A stretch of DNA of 28,737 bases from Halonatronomonas sp051745425. GTDB lineage: Bacteria > Bacillota > Halanaerobiia > Halanaerobiales > Halarsenatibacteraceae. Location: positions 1-28,737 of the forward strand of contig JBNJEB010000008.1 in assembly GCA_051745425.1 (NCBI GenBank). Reading direction: 5' to 3'. Shown here piece after piece: positions 1 through 8,044 of this stretch. Every line of letters starts with the position of its first letter. The first letter of the stretch is position 1. The notes under the pieces were generated by a model. That model did no database searches and was not told the origin of the DNA. It saw only the letters and a list, made by a program, of their open reading frames with translations. The translations under genes were made by a program, and so were the position numbers.

Positions 1-571
1 TTAAAGAGTTCCCATTTTCTACAACTTTATTAACTAAACCAATTTTTTCAGCCCTTTGAGCATCTATTCTATCACCAGTATATAGCAGATATTTTGCCGC
101 TCTCTCACCGACTAATCTGACCAGCCGCTGGGTGCCTCCAAAACCAGGCATTATGCCTAAACCTGTCTCAGGTTGACCAAAAACTGCCTTTTCTTCGGCA
201 ATTGCAAGGTCACAGGCCATCATCAATTCATTACCGCCACCAAGGGCAAAGCCATTAACAGCTGCAATCACAGGTGCAGGAAATTCTTCAATCTGCTGCA
301 TCAGTTGCTGCCCCTCCTGAGAAAATTCCCTGGCTTCAGCCATTGATAACTCTTTCATTTCAGCAATATCTGCGCCAGCTATAAAAGCTTTATCACCGCT
401 GCCAGTAATGATCAAGGCTCTAAGCGCCTCTTCATCTAAATTCAAAAGCAAACGTTTAAACTCAGCTATAACCTCTAAGTTCAATGAATTATGCTTTTTA
501 ACCCTATCAACATAAATAATGCCATACCTGTCTTTCATTTCAAACTCAAGATTTTTAAAATCATCAAACAT
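1..571 (-). CDS. enoyl-CoA hydratase/crotonase family protein (3' end outside window)
   Basis: The 190 codons present run off the left edge with no stop, so the C-terminal third is missing. The start ATG at 571 follows a good ribosome binding site (AAGGGGGAG). The visible part is a standard crotonase fold: first oxyanion-hole segment KAFIAGADI (about 61-69), second segment ALGGGNELMMACD (about 109-121), and FGQPETGLGIMPGFGGTQ (131-148). Both catalytic glutamates of true enoyl-CoA hydratases are present (E115 in GGGNE, E135 in GQPE), so hydration of a 2-enoyl-CoA such as crotonyl-CoA is plausible. It is the last visible gene of the flavodoxin-argS-pyrG-crotonase-HAD operon and is paralogous to the crotonase at 1480-2250. 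Substrate cannot be set from the sequence; no acyl-CoA dehydrogenase or thiolase is in view. Confidence 0.9.
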   Translation of the reverse strand, partial: MFDDFKNLEFEMKDRYGIIYVDRVKKHNSLNLEVIAEFKRLLLNLDEEALRALIITGSGDKAFIAGADIAEMKELSMAEAREFSQEGQQLMQQIEEFPAPVIAAVNGFALGGGNELMMACDLAIAEEKAVFGQPETGLGIMPGFGGTQRLVRLVGERAAKYLLYTGDRIDAQRAEKIGLVNKVVENGNSL

Positions 572-583
572 GGCTGCTCCCCC

Positions 584-724
584 TTAATTTTTCAAAGATT
601 TAGCAATCTTAAATAACCTATTACCCACGCCAACAGCAAGATTATTAACCCACTCACCAGATGTCGCCTGCTTAAAACCTTCAGAAATTTCCGTTGTAGA
701 GACAGGATTATTAAAAACGGTCAT
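584..724 (-). CDS. candidate small protein, 46 aa, unknown
   Basis: This 47-codon open frame fills the gap between the HAD gene (stop 8 bp upstream) and the crotonase gene, whose ribosome binding site begins at its stop codon. It starts ATG ACC GTT TTT and ends in a lysine-rich tail (KIAKSLKN). The middle (EWVNNLAVGVGNRLFKIA) could form an amphipathic helix; no transmembrane segment or known motif is visible. Its own ribosome binding site is weak (CGGACG about 10 nt upstream), so it would depend on coupling to the HAD gene. The tight packing on both sides supports a real gene; the weak start and the lack of a recognised family argue for caution. Confidence 0.45.
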   Translation of the reverse strand: MTVFNNPVSTTEISEGFKQATSGEWVNNLAVGVGNRLFKIAKSLKN

Positions 725-731
725 TTAAAAA

Positions 732-1487
732 TCACGTCCGAGACCAGTTTCTAACCTTTCGATAAAATTCTGCTCTACTGCCCTGCCAGTCTGGTTCATA
801 ACCCTGATCTGATTCCTTTAAATTATCTGTTATCAAAATAGTATCCAGGCCTAACTCTCCTGCAATCATATCTTCTAATTGATCATTCCCTACCATAACA
901 GCTTTATCAGGACTTATTTCAATTTTATCAATAATCTCCCTATAATATCCAGGACTGGGTTTGCAATAATGCATATTACTATAACAGGTTATGAATTCAA
1001 AATAATCTTTTGCAAGTCCAATCCATTTTAATCTTGATTCAACTGCTTCAATTGGAAAGACCGGATTAGTTGCAAGCACAAGTTTCTTATTTTTCTTTTT
1101 TAATAAATCAAGTATTTTAACAGTCTCTAGATTCTTATTAATATTATCTCCTAAATAAGGAAACTTTTTTTTGTAAAATTCATCAAAAGCATCTAAAGTA
1201 TCTGCCTTATCAAGTTCAGGTAAAATTCTAAAAAACTCTTCTTTAAATACGGCCTGATTAATTAATTCTCCATCATTTTTAATCATTGCTTCAGTGGCCT
1301 GCATAAGGGCACCAATAAATCTATCTCCTTCTACCTCCTCAGAAAAATGATATTTGAGCGAGGCAAAGTATTTATTAAGAAAGCTATCCATCTCTATAGG
1401 TAATAAAGTTCCATCTAAATCAAATAAAAAATACTGATTTTTATCAATTAATTCCTGAAATTCCGAAGATGAATGTGAATTAGTCAT
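732..1487 (-). CDS. HAD-superfamily hydrolase
   Basis: This is a haloacid-dehalogenase-type phosphatase of about 251 aa. Motif I FLFDLDGTLLP holds the nucleophile and acid/base aspartates (D23 and D25 when counted from the ATG at 1487). Motif II is LVLATNP (threonine), motif III the lysine in YCKPSPGYY, motif IV VGNDQLEDM. A helical cap of about 100 residues lies between motifs I and II, which is the C1-cap layout of phosphoglycolate-phosphatase-like enzymes. I chose the ATG at 1487 because it overlaps the upstream crotonase stop as ATGACTAA, typical of translational coupling; in-frame ATGs at 1499 and 1532 would overlap that gene more. The substrate is unknown, and the operon (pyrG, argS, crotonases) does not point to one. 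Confidence 0.85.
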   Translation of the reverse strand: MTNSHSSSEFQELIDKNQYFLFDLDGTLLPIEMDSFLNKYFASLKYHFSEEVEGDRFIGALMQATEAMIKNDGELINQAVFKEEFFRILPELDKADTLDAFDEFYKKKFPYLGDNINKNLETVKILDLLKKKNKKLVLATNPVFPIEAVESRLKWIGLAKDYFEFITCYSNMHYCKPSPGYYREIIDKIEISPDKAVMVGNDQLEDMIAGELGLDTILITDNLKESDQGYEPDWQGSRAEFYRKVRNWSRT

Positions 1488-2250
1488 TATCAATGACATC
1501 TCGCAGTTTCTCAATCCTTTTTGAATGTTCATCTAAGTCAAAACAGGTCCCAAAAGCCTCAGTCTCATAACTACTGCCAGCTGAACGGCCCTCCCAGACT
1601 CCATTATTTATAGCCTGTTTTACCAGACCAACGGCCTGCATTGACTGTTCCGCAATATTATTGGCCAGTTTCCGACTGGACCTTAAAAGATCTCTAGGAG
1701 TTACTAACCGATTAACCAGACCTATCTCATAGGCTGTATTGGCATCAATAATATTTCCTGTAAATAGCATCTCTTTAGCCCGACCCATCCCAATTATTCT
1801 CGGCAATCTTTGAGTACCATCAAATCCAGGTACCAGGCCAAGTCTGACTTCAGGCTGGCCAAACCGGGCTCTACTGGAGGCAAGTCTTAAATCACAGGCC
1901 AGGGCGATCTCCATACCGCCTCCAAGGGCATAGCCATTTACTGCAGCTATTACAACTTTATCTCCCTCTTCAATTATATTGCAGAGTTCTTTGCCAAGCC
2001 AGGAGGCTTCTTCAGCTTCCTTGGGAGTTAAATTTTCAAGCCAATTGATATCTGCACCTACTGAGAAAGCTTTGGAACCTCTCCCGGTTATGATTAATAC
2101 TTTTCTCTCTTCTTCAGAAAATACCTCTTTTAAAGCAGCCTTCAGTTCATTTAACATATCAATATGATAAGCATTTAAAACTTCAGGTCGATTTAAAATA
2201 ATTTCAGCTATCGGCCCATCATAGTCCAGAGAAACATACTTATAATTCAT
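1480..2250 (-). CDS. enoyl-CoA hydratase/isomerase family protein
   Basis: A complete 256-aa crotonase-fold protein, the usual family length. The oxyanion-hole segments are KAFSVGADI (60-68) and ALGGGMEIALACD (108-120). Both catalytic glutamates of hydratases are conserved, E114 in GGGME and E134 in GQPE. The loop after the second glutamate reads GFDGTQ, with Asp144 where the neighbouring paralogue and most hydratases have Gly. The ATG at 2250 follows AGGAGG with 8-nt spacing and overlaps the end of pyrG by 11 bp. The downstream HAD gene overlaps its stop, so it is inside the operon. Hydratase activity on short enoyl-CoAs is likely from the family; isomerase or other crotonase chemistry cannot be excluded. 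Confidence 0.9.
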   Translation of the reverse strand: MNYKYVSLDYDGPIAEIILNRPEVLNAYHIDMLNELKAALKEVFSEEERKVLIITGRGSKAFSVGADINWLENLTPKEAEEASWLGKELCNIIEEGDKVVIAAVNGYALGGGMEIALACDLRLASSRARFGQPEVRLGLVPGFDGTQRLPRIIGMGRAKEMLFTGNIIDANTAYEIGLVNRLVTPRDLLRSSRKLANNIAEQSMQAVGLVKQAINNGVWEGRSAGSSYETEAFGTCFDLDEHSKRIEKLRDVIDND

Positions 2251-3883
2251 TTGTTAAGCCTCCTCTTGTTTGCTTTTCAGTTAGAGCGGCGCCAATAAAA
2301 TCAACAAATAATGGTTGTGGGCGATTTGGTCTTGAAGTAAATTCAGGATGGAATTGAACTCCTACAAACCAGGGATGATCTGGAACCTCAATTATTTCAA
2401 CCAGTCTCTCATCAGGAGATAAACCGGCAATAATTAAGCCGTTTTCCTGGAGAATATCCCGGTAATGATTATTGAATTCATACCTGTGGCGATGCCTTTC
2501 ATAGATAACCTCTTCCTGATAGGCACTAAAACTTTTGCTTTCCTTATTTAATTTACAGGGATAAAGGCCAAGCCTCATAGTTCCACCCATATCCTCAATA
2601 TCCTGCTGGTCCAGCATTAAATCTATCACCGGATTATCTGTTTCTTCATCAAACTCGCTGCTATTAGCATCCAGCAGGCCGGCTTTATTTCTGGCAAACT
2701 CTATTACAGCACATTGCATTCCCAGGCAGATTCCAAAGAAAGGAATCTTATTTTCTCTGGCAAATTCTACAGCAGCTATTTTGCCTTCAATTCCCCGTTC
2801 TCCAAAACCTCCTGGTACAATTATTCCATCTAAATCTTTAAGTCTTTGCTGCTGGTCAGCTTTAGTGAGATCTTCAAATTCCTCAGAGCAGACCCATTCA
2901 ATATTTATCCCTGAATTATTTTTAATGCCAGCATGAATTAAAGCTTCGCTAATACTTAAGTAAGCATCTGGCAGTTCAACATATTTGCCCACTATGCCAA
3001 TATTTAAGGTATTATCCAGGTTCTTAAGTTTATAGACTAACTCTTTCCAGTCCTCTAAATCTGGAGGCTTAACTTTATCTTGTAACTCAAGATGTTCTAT
3101 AACTAAATCAGGTAACTTCTCCTTTTCAAGATCCAGGGGAACTTCATAAATATGATCAACATCTACCATCTGAATAACTGCAGATTTATCAATATCACAA
3201 AATAGAGCTATTTTATCTTTAACTTCCTGGGTTAATTCTCTATCTGATCTACAGATTATTGCATCTGGCTGAATCCCAATCCCCCTTAGCTCTTTAACGC
3301 TATGTTGAGTAGGTTTAGTTTTAAGTTCAGCAGCAGTTTTTAGATAGGGTATTAAGGTACAGTGGAGATAAAAAACATTATTTCGGCCAATATCCCCTTT
3401 TAACTGGCGAATTGCTTCCATAAAGGGTAGACTTTCAATATCCCCTACAGTTCCACCTATTTCAGTAATCACCACGTCAAAATTACCTTCACCGCCAACT
3501 CTCTTAATACTATTTTTTATCTCGTCTGTAATATGGGGGATGACCTGAACAGTAGCTCCTAAATAATCACCTTTGCGTTCTTTGCGAATAACCCGACCAT
3601 AAATCATACCTGTAGTAACATTATTATTCTGACTCAAATTCACATCAATAAACCGTTCATAATGGCCTAAATCCAGGTCAGTTTCCGCCCCGTCTCCTGT
3701 CACAAAGACCTCTCCATGCTGATAGGGACTCATCGTTCCAGGGTCAACATTTAAATAAGGATCAAATTTCTGGATCGATACCTTTAAACCTCGGCTTTTT
3801 AAGAGCCGGCCTAATGAAGCAGCAGAAATCCCCTTACCCAGGGCTGAAACTACACCGCCTGTTACAAAAATATACTTGGTCAT
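2240..3883 (-). CDS. pyrG: CTP synthase
   Basis: CTP synthase, 547 aa, full length. It converts UTP to CTP using ATP and glutamine. The N-terminal synthetase domain (1-270) begins KYIFVTGGVVSALGKGI with the ATP-binding loop and contains the IEIGG-type segment TEIGGTVGDIES. The C-terminal class-I glutamine amidotransferase domain (about 293-540) has GGFGERG, the nucleophile C386 in FFGICLGMQCA, and the H512/E514 pair in FHPEF. The start follows AAGGAGG. It lies 22 bp after argS and overlaps the next gene by 11 bp, so it is probably transcribed from the promoter upstream of the flavodoxin-like gene. No pyrG attenuator-like leader is visible in the short gap. Confidence 0.98.
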   Translation of the reverse strand: MTKYIFVTGGVVSALGKGISAASLGRLLKSRGLKVSIQKFDPYLNVDPGTMSPYQHGEVFVTGDGAETDLDLGHYERFIDVNLSQNNNVTTGMIYGRVIRKERKGDYLGATVQVIPHITDEIKNSIKRVGGEGNFDVVITEIGGTVGDIESLPFMEAIRQLKGDIGRNNVFYLHCTLIPYLKTAAELKTKPTQHSVKELRGIGIQPDAIICRSDRELTQEVKDKIALFCDIDKSAVIQMVDVDHIYEVPLDLEKEKLPDLVIEHLELQDKVKPPDLEDWKELVYKLKNLDNTLNIGIVGKYVELPDAYLSISEALIHAGIKNNSGINIEWVCSEEFEDLTKADQQQRLKDLDGIIVPGGFGERGIEGKIAAVEFARENKIPFFGICLGMQCAVIEFARNKAGLLDANSSEFDEETDNPVIDLMLDQQDIEDMGGTMRLGLYPCKLNKESKSFSAYQEEVIYERHRHRYEFNNHYRDILQENGLIIAGLSPDERLVEIIEVPDHPWFVGVQFHPEFTSRPNRPQPLFVDFIGAALTEKQTRGGLTNEL

Positions 3884-3905
3884 GCCTATTTTATCCTCCT
3901 TAAAC

Positions 3906-5576
3906 TTACATTTCTTCTGGTGCTGAAACTCCTAAGACTTTTAAAACATTTTCTAAGACAATTTTGGCCGCCCTGACAAGCTGTAATCTTGCCAGACTTA
4001 AGTTTTTATCATCTATAATAACCCGACAGGAATTATAAAATCCATGAAAAGCCCCGGCCAGCTCATGGGCATAATTTGCAATCATATGTGGTGCCCTTCT
4101 GTCAGCAGCCAGTTCGAGTTGATCTGGATAACGGGCAATCATTTTCATTAGATCAACTTCAGATTCAGCCTGAAGTAGGCTTAAATCAGCCTGCTCAACT
4201 TCAGAAATCAAATCACCGGCATTATCAAGAATTGAATGGATCCTGGCATTGGCATACTGAATATAATAAACTGGATTATCAGTTGATTCTTGCTTGGCCA
4301 GATCAAGATCAAAATCAAAATGACTGTCTGTACTTCTCATTGTATAGAAATAACGGGCTGCATCCCGACCAACTTCTTCCATAACCTCCCGCATTGTTAC
4401 AAAGTCTCCAGCCCTTTTTGACATTGGAACTTTCTTGCCATCTCTTAATAATGTAACTATCTGGACCACAATTATCTCCAGGGTGTCTCGCTCATAGCCA
4501 AAGGCCTCAATAACTGCTTTCATTCTATCTATATAACCATGGTGGTCAGCCCCCCAGATATTAATCAGATGATCAAAACCCCTGGCCAGCTTATTATAAT
4601 GATAGGCCATGTCAGCTGCCATATAAGTCGGGCTGCCATCGCTCTTAATAGCAACTCGATCTTTATCATCACCAAATTCAGACGAGGCAAACCAGACTGC
4701 GCCATCTTTATCATAAATATAGCCTTTTTCTCTGAGTAAATCAATGGTCTCCTGAATCTTATCTTCTTCATGGAGAGTTCTTTCACTAAACCAGTTATCA
4801 AATTCTATTTTAAATTCTGCTAAATCCTCTTTAATATTGGACAATAATTGAGCATATGCCTTCTCCCTGGCAATAACCAGAGCTTCCTCATCATCCATAT
4901 CCATGAGCTTATCTCCATACTCTTCTTTTAAGTCTTTTGCTACTTCAATTATGTAATTGCCCTGGTAGCTATTATCTGGCATTTCAATGTCTTCACCAAA
5001 TAATTCTTGATAACGGAGATAAGTTGATTCACCTAAAAGGTCCATCTGATTGCCGGCATCATTAATTAAATATTCACGGAAGACATCATAATTAACTTCT
5101 GCAAGAATATTAGCCAGGACATCACCAACTACCGCTCCTCTGCTATGGCCCACATGTAAAGGTCCAGTCGGGTTGGTACTGACAAATTCAATCTGAACTT
5201 TTTCTCCCTGACCTTTATCAGTCTGGCCATAATCTTCCCCGGCCTCGATTGCCTGTTCGACAGTCTGATATAACCAGTCATTTTTCAAATGAAAATTAAT
5301 GAAACCTGGACCTGCAATTTCCATTTTAGCAACCAGCTCAAAATCAAAGGCAGCAACTATCTCTTCAGCCAGTTTTCTAGGATTGGTATTTAGCTGACCT
5401 GCCAAAACCATTGCCAGATTAGTTGCATAATCACCATGTTCTTTTTCCCTGGGAACCTCAACTTCTATCTCAGGCTTTTCTATATCCTCTCCCTGGTCAT
5501 CTAAAACTTTATCCAGGGCAACTTCAAGAGCTGAAATAAGTTCTTTTTCTAACTTTCCTACTGGATTAATTCCCAT
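3906..5576 (-). CDS. argS: arginyl-tRNA synthetase
   Basis: Class-I aminoacyl-tRNA synthetase that charges tRNA-Arg, 556 aa, normal length. The N-terminal Add1 domain (about 1-100) that recognises the D-loop is present, followed by the catalytic Rossmann fold with the HIGH-box variant HVGHSRGAVVGD (HVGH at 141-144). The KMSKS-equivalent is VPMSKRAGD near residue 385; class-I ArgRS commonly has a degenerate box here. The C-terminal DALR anticodon-binding domain (last about 120 residues) includes YIQYANARIHSI at its start and ends in LKVLGVSAPEEM, the usual ArgRS terminus. The ATG follows AAAGGAG. It is second in the operon, 14 bp after the flavodoxin-like gene. Confidence 0.98.
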   Translation of the reverse strand: MGINPVGKLEKELISALEVALDKVLDDQGEDIEKPEIEVEVPREKEHGDYATNLAMVLAGQLNTNPRKLAEEIVAAFDFELVAKMEIAGPGFINFHLKNDWLYQTVEQAIEAGEDYGQTDKGQGEKVQIEFVSTNPTGPLHVGHSRGAVVGDVLANILAEVNYDVFREYLINDAGNQMDLLGESTYLRYQELFGEDIEMPDNSYQGNYIIEVAKDLKEEYGDKLMDMDDEEALVIAREKAYAQLLSNIKEDLAEFKIEFDNWFSERTLHEEDKIQETIDLLREKGYIYDKDGAVWFASSEFGDDKDRVAIKSDGSPTYMAADMAYHYNKLARGFDHLINIWGADHHGYIDRMKAVIEAFGYERDTLEIIVVQIVTLLRDGKKVPMSKRAGDFVTMREVMEEVGRDAARYFYTMRSTDSHFDFDLDLAKQESTDNPVYYIQYANARIHSILDNAGDLISEVEQADLSLLQAESEVDLMKMIARYPDQLELAADRRAPHMIANYAHELAGAFHGFYNSCRVIIDDKNLSLARLQLVRAAKIVLENVLKVLGVSAPEEM

Positions 5577-5590
5577 AATATATCTCCTTT

Positions 5591-5992
5591 CTATAATTTA
5601 TTTGCAAATTCCTCTGCAGCTTCTTTATTTTTAAGGGATGCAAAATCCTTAACGACACATCCTAATTTCTCTAATTCAGCCATTAATAAACGCAGGGCTT
5701 TAGTATTACCAAAAAATGAAGGAACAATATATGCCATTGCTTCTTTGCCGACAGCCTGCTTACTGCGGCTTAAAGTCTTTTTTATATCATCTGCTGGTCG
5801 ACCTTTAAAAATACCTTTACTGGGGCTCCCGGCAATTACCAGGTCATATTTATAGAAACTAATCTCGTCTCTACCCTGACCTGCTGCAATCAAATCTACC
5901 TGATACCCTTTTTTTTCTGTAATATCTTTAATAGTTTTGCCAATCTCTTCAGTTTTTTTATCAGCAGAGTGAATAATCAATAATCTGGCCAT
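5591..5992 (-). CDS. flavodoxin-fold protein
   Basis: A 133-aa protein with the alternating beta-alpha pattern of a short-chain flavodoxin (usual length 140-150). It opens with a beta strand ARLLIIHSA, has YDLVIAGSPSKGIFKG where flavodoxins carry the second FMN-contact loop, and ends with LMAELEKLGCVVKDF, which resembles flavodoxin-domain C-termini. The N-terminal phosphate-binding loop is not the usual T/S-rich TGNT type (it reads HSADKKTEEI), so FMN binding is uncertain. The ATG follows GAGGGGG. It is the first gene after the promoter at 6029-6056. An electron-transfer or quinone-reductase-like role is possible but unproven. Confidence 0.75.
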   Translation of the reverse strand: MARLLIIHSADKKTEEIGKTIKDITEKKGYQVDLIAAGQGRDEISFYKYDLVIAGSPSKGIFKGRPADDIKKTLSRSKQAVGKEAMAYIVPSFFGNTKALRLLMAELEKLGCVVKDFASLKNKEAAEEFANKL

Positions 5993-6028
5993 AATTTTCC
6001 CCCTCTCTGGCTTACTAAACCTGAAAAA

Positions 6029-6056
6029 ATTATACCATATTATAAGCTAAAAACAA
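6029..6056 (-). promoter_or_regulatory. sigma-A promoter for the flavodoxin-argS-pyrG operon
   Basis: On the minus strand, TATAAT (6029-6034) is preceded by TTGTTT (6051-6056) with 16-bp spacing, about 35 bp upstream of the flavodoxin-like ATG. A second TATAAT lies at 6039-6044 without a clear -35. The -35 hexamer falls in the T-rich tail of the trxA terminator, so the two elements overlap. Confidence 0.6.
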
Positions 6057-6088
6057 AATAAAAAAGGTAGAGGAATTACCTCTACCTT
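6057..6088 (-). terminator. intrinsic terminator of trxA
   Basis: A perfect 10-bp stem (6064-6073 with 6079-6088, sequence AAGGTAGAGG and its complement) closes a 5-nt loop and is followed on the minus strand by an uninterrupted run of T residues. It sits 30 bp beyond the thioredoxin stop codon and insulates the downstream operon. Confidence 0.85.
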
Positions 6089-6117
6089 AAATATCATAAT
6101 TATTTTATTTATTTTAA

Positions 6118-6438
6118 TTATTCAAGTCCTAATTTTTTAACTAAACGACCCTTTGGCATATAACCTACCAGTTTGTCTTTGATTTCGCCGTTTTCAAAGA
6201 CTATCATTGTAGGAATGCTCATAACTTCAAATTCTGCTGCTGTCTGCTGATTTTCATCTACATTTAATTTGCAGACTTTAATCTGGTCATCATAATTTTC
6301 AGCGATATCTTCGATAACCGGTGCAACCATCTTACATGGACCACACCATGATGCCCAGAAATCAACAAGAACAGGTTTATCAGAATTCTTCACTTCTTCA
6401 GAAAAAGTATTATCTGTTACTTTAATTGGTTCGGCCAT
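6118..6438 (-). CDS. trxA: thioredoxin
   Basis: Thioredoxin of 106 aa, the usual length. The active site is WASWCGPCKMV (C32, C35); the cis-proline loop MSIPTMIVF and the C-terminal GYMPKGRLVKKL are canonical. It reduces protein disulfides in the cytoplasm with electrons from a thioredoxin reductase, which is not in this window. I chose the ATG at 6438 rather than the in-frame ATG at 6459 because the codons between them contain the ribosome binding site AAAAAGGGGG at proper distance. It appears monocistronic, with a terminator just downstream and a probable promoter at about 6472-6500. Confidence 0.97.
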   Translation of the reverse strand: MAEPIKVTDNTFSEEVKNSDKPVLVDFWASWCGPCKMVAPVIEDIAENYDDQIKVCKLNVDENQQTAAEFEVMSIPTMIVFENGEIKDKLVGYMPKGRLVKKLGLE

Positions 6439-6471
6439 TAAAATTTCCCCCTTTTTCAAATTCTATTTATT

Positions 6472-6500
6472 ATTATACACTATCTATATTTAAAAGAAGT
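6472..6500 (-). promoter_or_regulatory. probable trxA promoter
   Basis: A perfect -10 hexamer TATAAT is at 6472-6477, about 34 bp upstream of the trxA ATG. The -35 region 17 bp further up reads ACTTCT, a poor match, so the promoter is supported mainly by its -10 box and position. Confidence 0.45.
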
Positions 6501-6529
6501 TAAATAGTATACAAATAATCAAGCATTAC

Positions 6530-7909
6530 TTATAAATAATAAACTCTGTATGCTTCCTTGGTCATAAATAGGTCAGCCTTACTTATAACTTCATAGGGGG
6601 CATGCATCGATAGAACAGCCGGCCCACAGTCTAAAACATCCAGATTATAATTAGCAAGGAACTGGGCTATTGTTCCGCCTCCACCTTTATCAACGGCACC
6701 CATCTCTGCAGCCTGCCAGGTTAGATTGGCATTATTCCATACCCTTCGAATATAGGCCTTAAATTCTGCTGAAGCTTCAGATGAACCGCCTTTGCCCCTG
6801 GCCCCGGTATAAGGGGTCATTACTACCCCCTGATTCAAATAAGGGGCATTATGCTTCGATGATGATTCAGGGTAATCAGGATCAAAAGCCTGGGTAACAT
6901 CACCAGATAATGCTGTTGAATTTTCAAGGGTCTCCCGGAGATCTAAATCTGAATAACTGCCCTCAGTTAGATTCAGCAATTTAGCAACAGTATTTTCAAA
7001 GAAAGTCGACTGCATTCCAGTATTACCCATACTGCCGACCTCTTCTCTATCAACTAATAACATTACAGCTGTAGCTTCAGGGGTCTCTTTTAGTTCTAAA
7101 AGGGCCTGCAAGGCTGTATAGGAACAGGAACGGTCGTCATGGCCATAAGCGGCAAGCAAAGTTCTATCCAGACCGACATCTCTTGCCGGCATGGCAGGAA
7201 CTAACTGTAATTCTGCACTGATTAAATCCTCTTCTTCCAGGCCATGTTCTTCTTTAATTAAATTAAGCAGGGCTTTTTTAACCGGTTCTTTTTCATCTTC
7301 ATCAGCAACTGGTCTCGATCCAACCAGACTATTTAATTGAGCTGCCTCAATCGCCTCACTTAATTTCTTTTTAGACTGTTCTTTAGCAAAATGAGGGAGT
7401 AGATCTGTAATATAAAAGATAGGATCTTCAGGATCCATTCCTATTGAAATATCAAGTTTTTTCCCATTTTCTTTAACAACAACCCCTCTAATTGCCAGTG
7501 GAATAGTAACCCATTGATATTTTCTGACTCCCCCATAATAATGGGTCGTAAAAAATCCCAGCCCTTTTTCTTCAAAAAGTGGCTTCGGTTTAAGATCAAT
7601 TCTAGGAGAATCAACATGGGCTCCAACAATCTTTAAACCTTGATTTAACTTATTCTTGCCAATAATGGCAGCCAGGACTGCACCTTCCCGATTCTGGGCA
7701 TAAACCTTATCACCGGTTTTTAATTGATCAAACTCATCAACTTCTTTAAACCCGGCTGATTTTAGTTCTGCGACAGTCCCCCGGATAAATTCCCGTTCTG
7801 TTCTATTGGCATCCATAAAATTCTTATAGCGATTGGAAAATTCAAAAACTTCCTCTTCTTTTTCCTGGCCAAGTTTCAGCCAGAGACTCTTTCTGTCAGT
7901 TTCAGCCAT
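6530..7909 (-). CDS. M18 family aminopeptidase
   Basis: Zinc metallo-aminopeptidase of peptidase family M18 (clan MH), 459 aa, the usual length. It removes N-terminal, often acidic, residues from peptides in the cytoplasm. Metal and catalytic residues are visible in order: H98 in VGAHVDSPRID, D258 in AAYGHDDRS, E289-E290 in VDREEVGSMG, D337 in LSGDVTQ and H436 in LSMHAPYE. The GNTGMQS and KGGGGTIAQ segments are also typical of the family. The ATG at 7909 follows GAGGTGAT. It has its own promoter at 7947-7975, divergent from ccdA. No terminator is visible before trxA, so read-through is possible. Confidence 0.95.
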   Translation of the reverse strand: MAETDRKSLWLKLGQEKEEEVFEFSNRYKNFMDANRTEREFIRGTVAELKSAGFKEVDEFDQLKTGDKVYAQNREGAVLAAIIGKNKLNQGLKIVGAHVDSPRIDLKPKPLFEEKGLGFFTTHYYGGVRKYQWVTIPLAIRGVVVKENGKKLDISIGMDPEDPIFYITDLLPHFAKEQSKKKLSEAIEAAQLNSLVGSRPVADEDEKEPVKKALLNLIKEEHGLEEEDLISAELQLVPAMPARDVGLDRTLLAAYGHDDRSCSYTALQALLELKETPEATAVMLLVDREEVGSMGNTGMQSTFFENTVAKLLNLTEGSYSDLDLRETLENSTALSGDVTQAFDPDYPESSSKHNAPYLNQGVVMTPYTGARGKGGSSEASAEFKAYIRRVWNNANLTWQAAEMGAVDKGGGGTIAQFLANYNLDVLDCGPAVLSMHAPYEVISKADLFMTKEAYRVYYL

Positions 7910-7946
7910 TTAATTATCACCTCATAATTTATTTTCAATCAATACA

Positions 7947-7975
7947 ATTATAACCCTTTAGGTAGATTTCTGCAA
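7947..7975 (-). promoter_or_regulatory. sigma-A promoter of the M18 aminopeptidase gene
   Basis: On the minus strand TTGCAG (7970-7975) and TATAAT (7947-7952) are spaced by exactly 17 bp, about 38 bp upstream of the start codon. Confidence 0.7.
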
Positions 7976-7981
7976 TCTTAA

Positions 7982-8010
7982 TTGTCATAATTAATCTTGA
8001 GTGGTATAAT
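7982..8010 (+). promoter_or_regulatory. sigma-A promoter of ccdA-resA
   Basis: TTGTCA (7982-7987) and TATAAT (8005-8010) are spaced by exactly 17 bp, 34 bp before the ccdA ATG. Its -35 box lies only 6 bp from the -35 box of the divergent aminopeptidase promoter, so polymerases would compete or a shared regulator could act on both. Confidence 0.8.
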
Positions 8011-8044
8011 GAGAATAGTTAGCAAAAGAAAGGATTGAGTTTTT

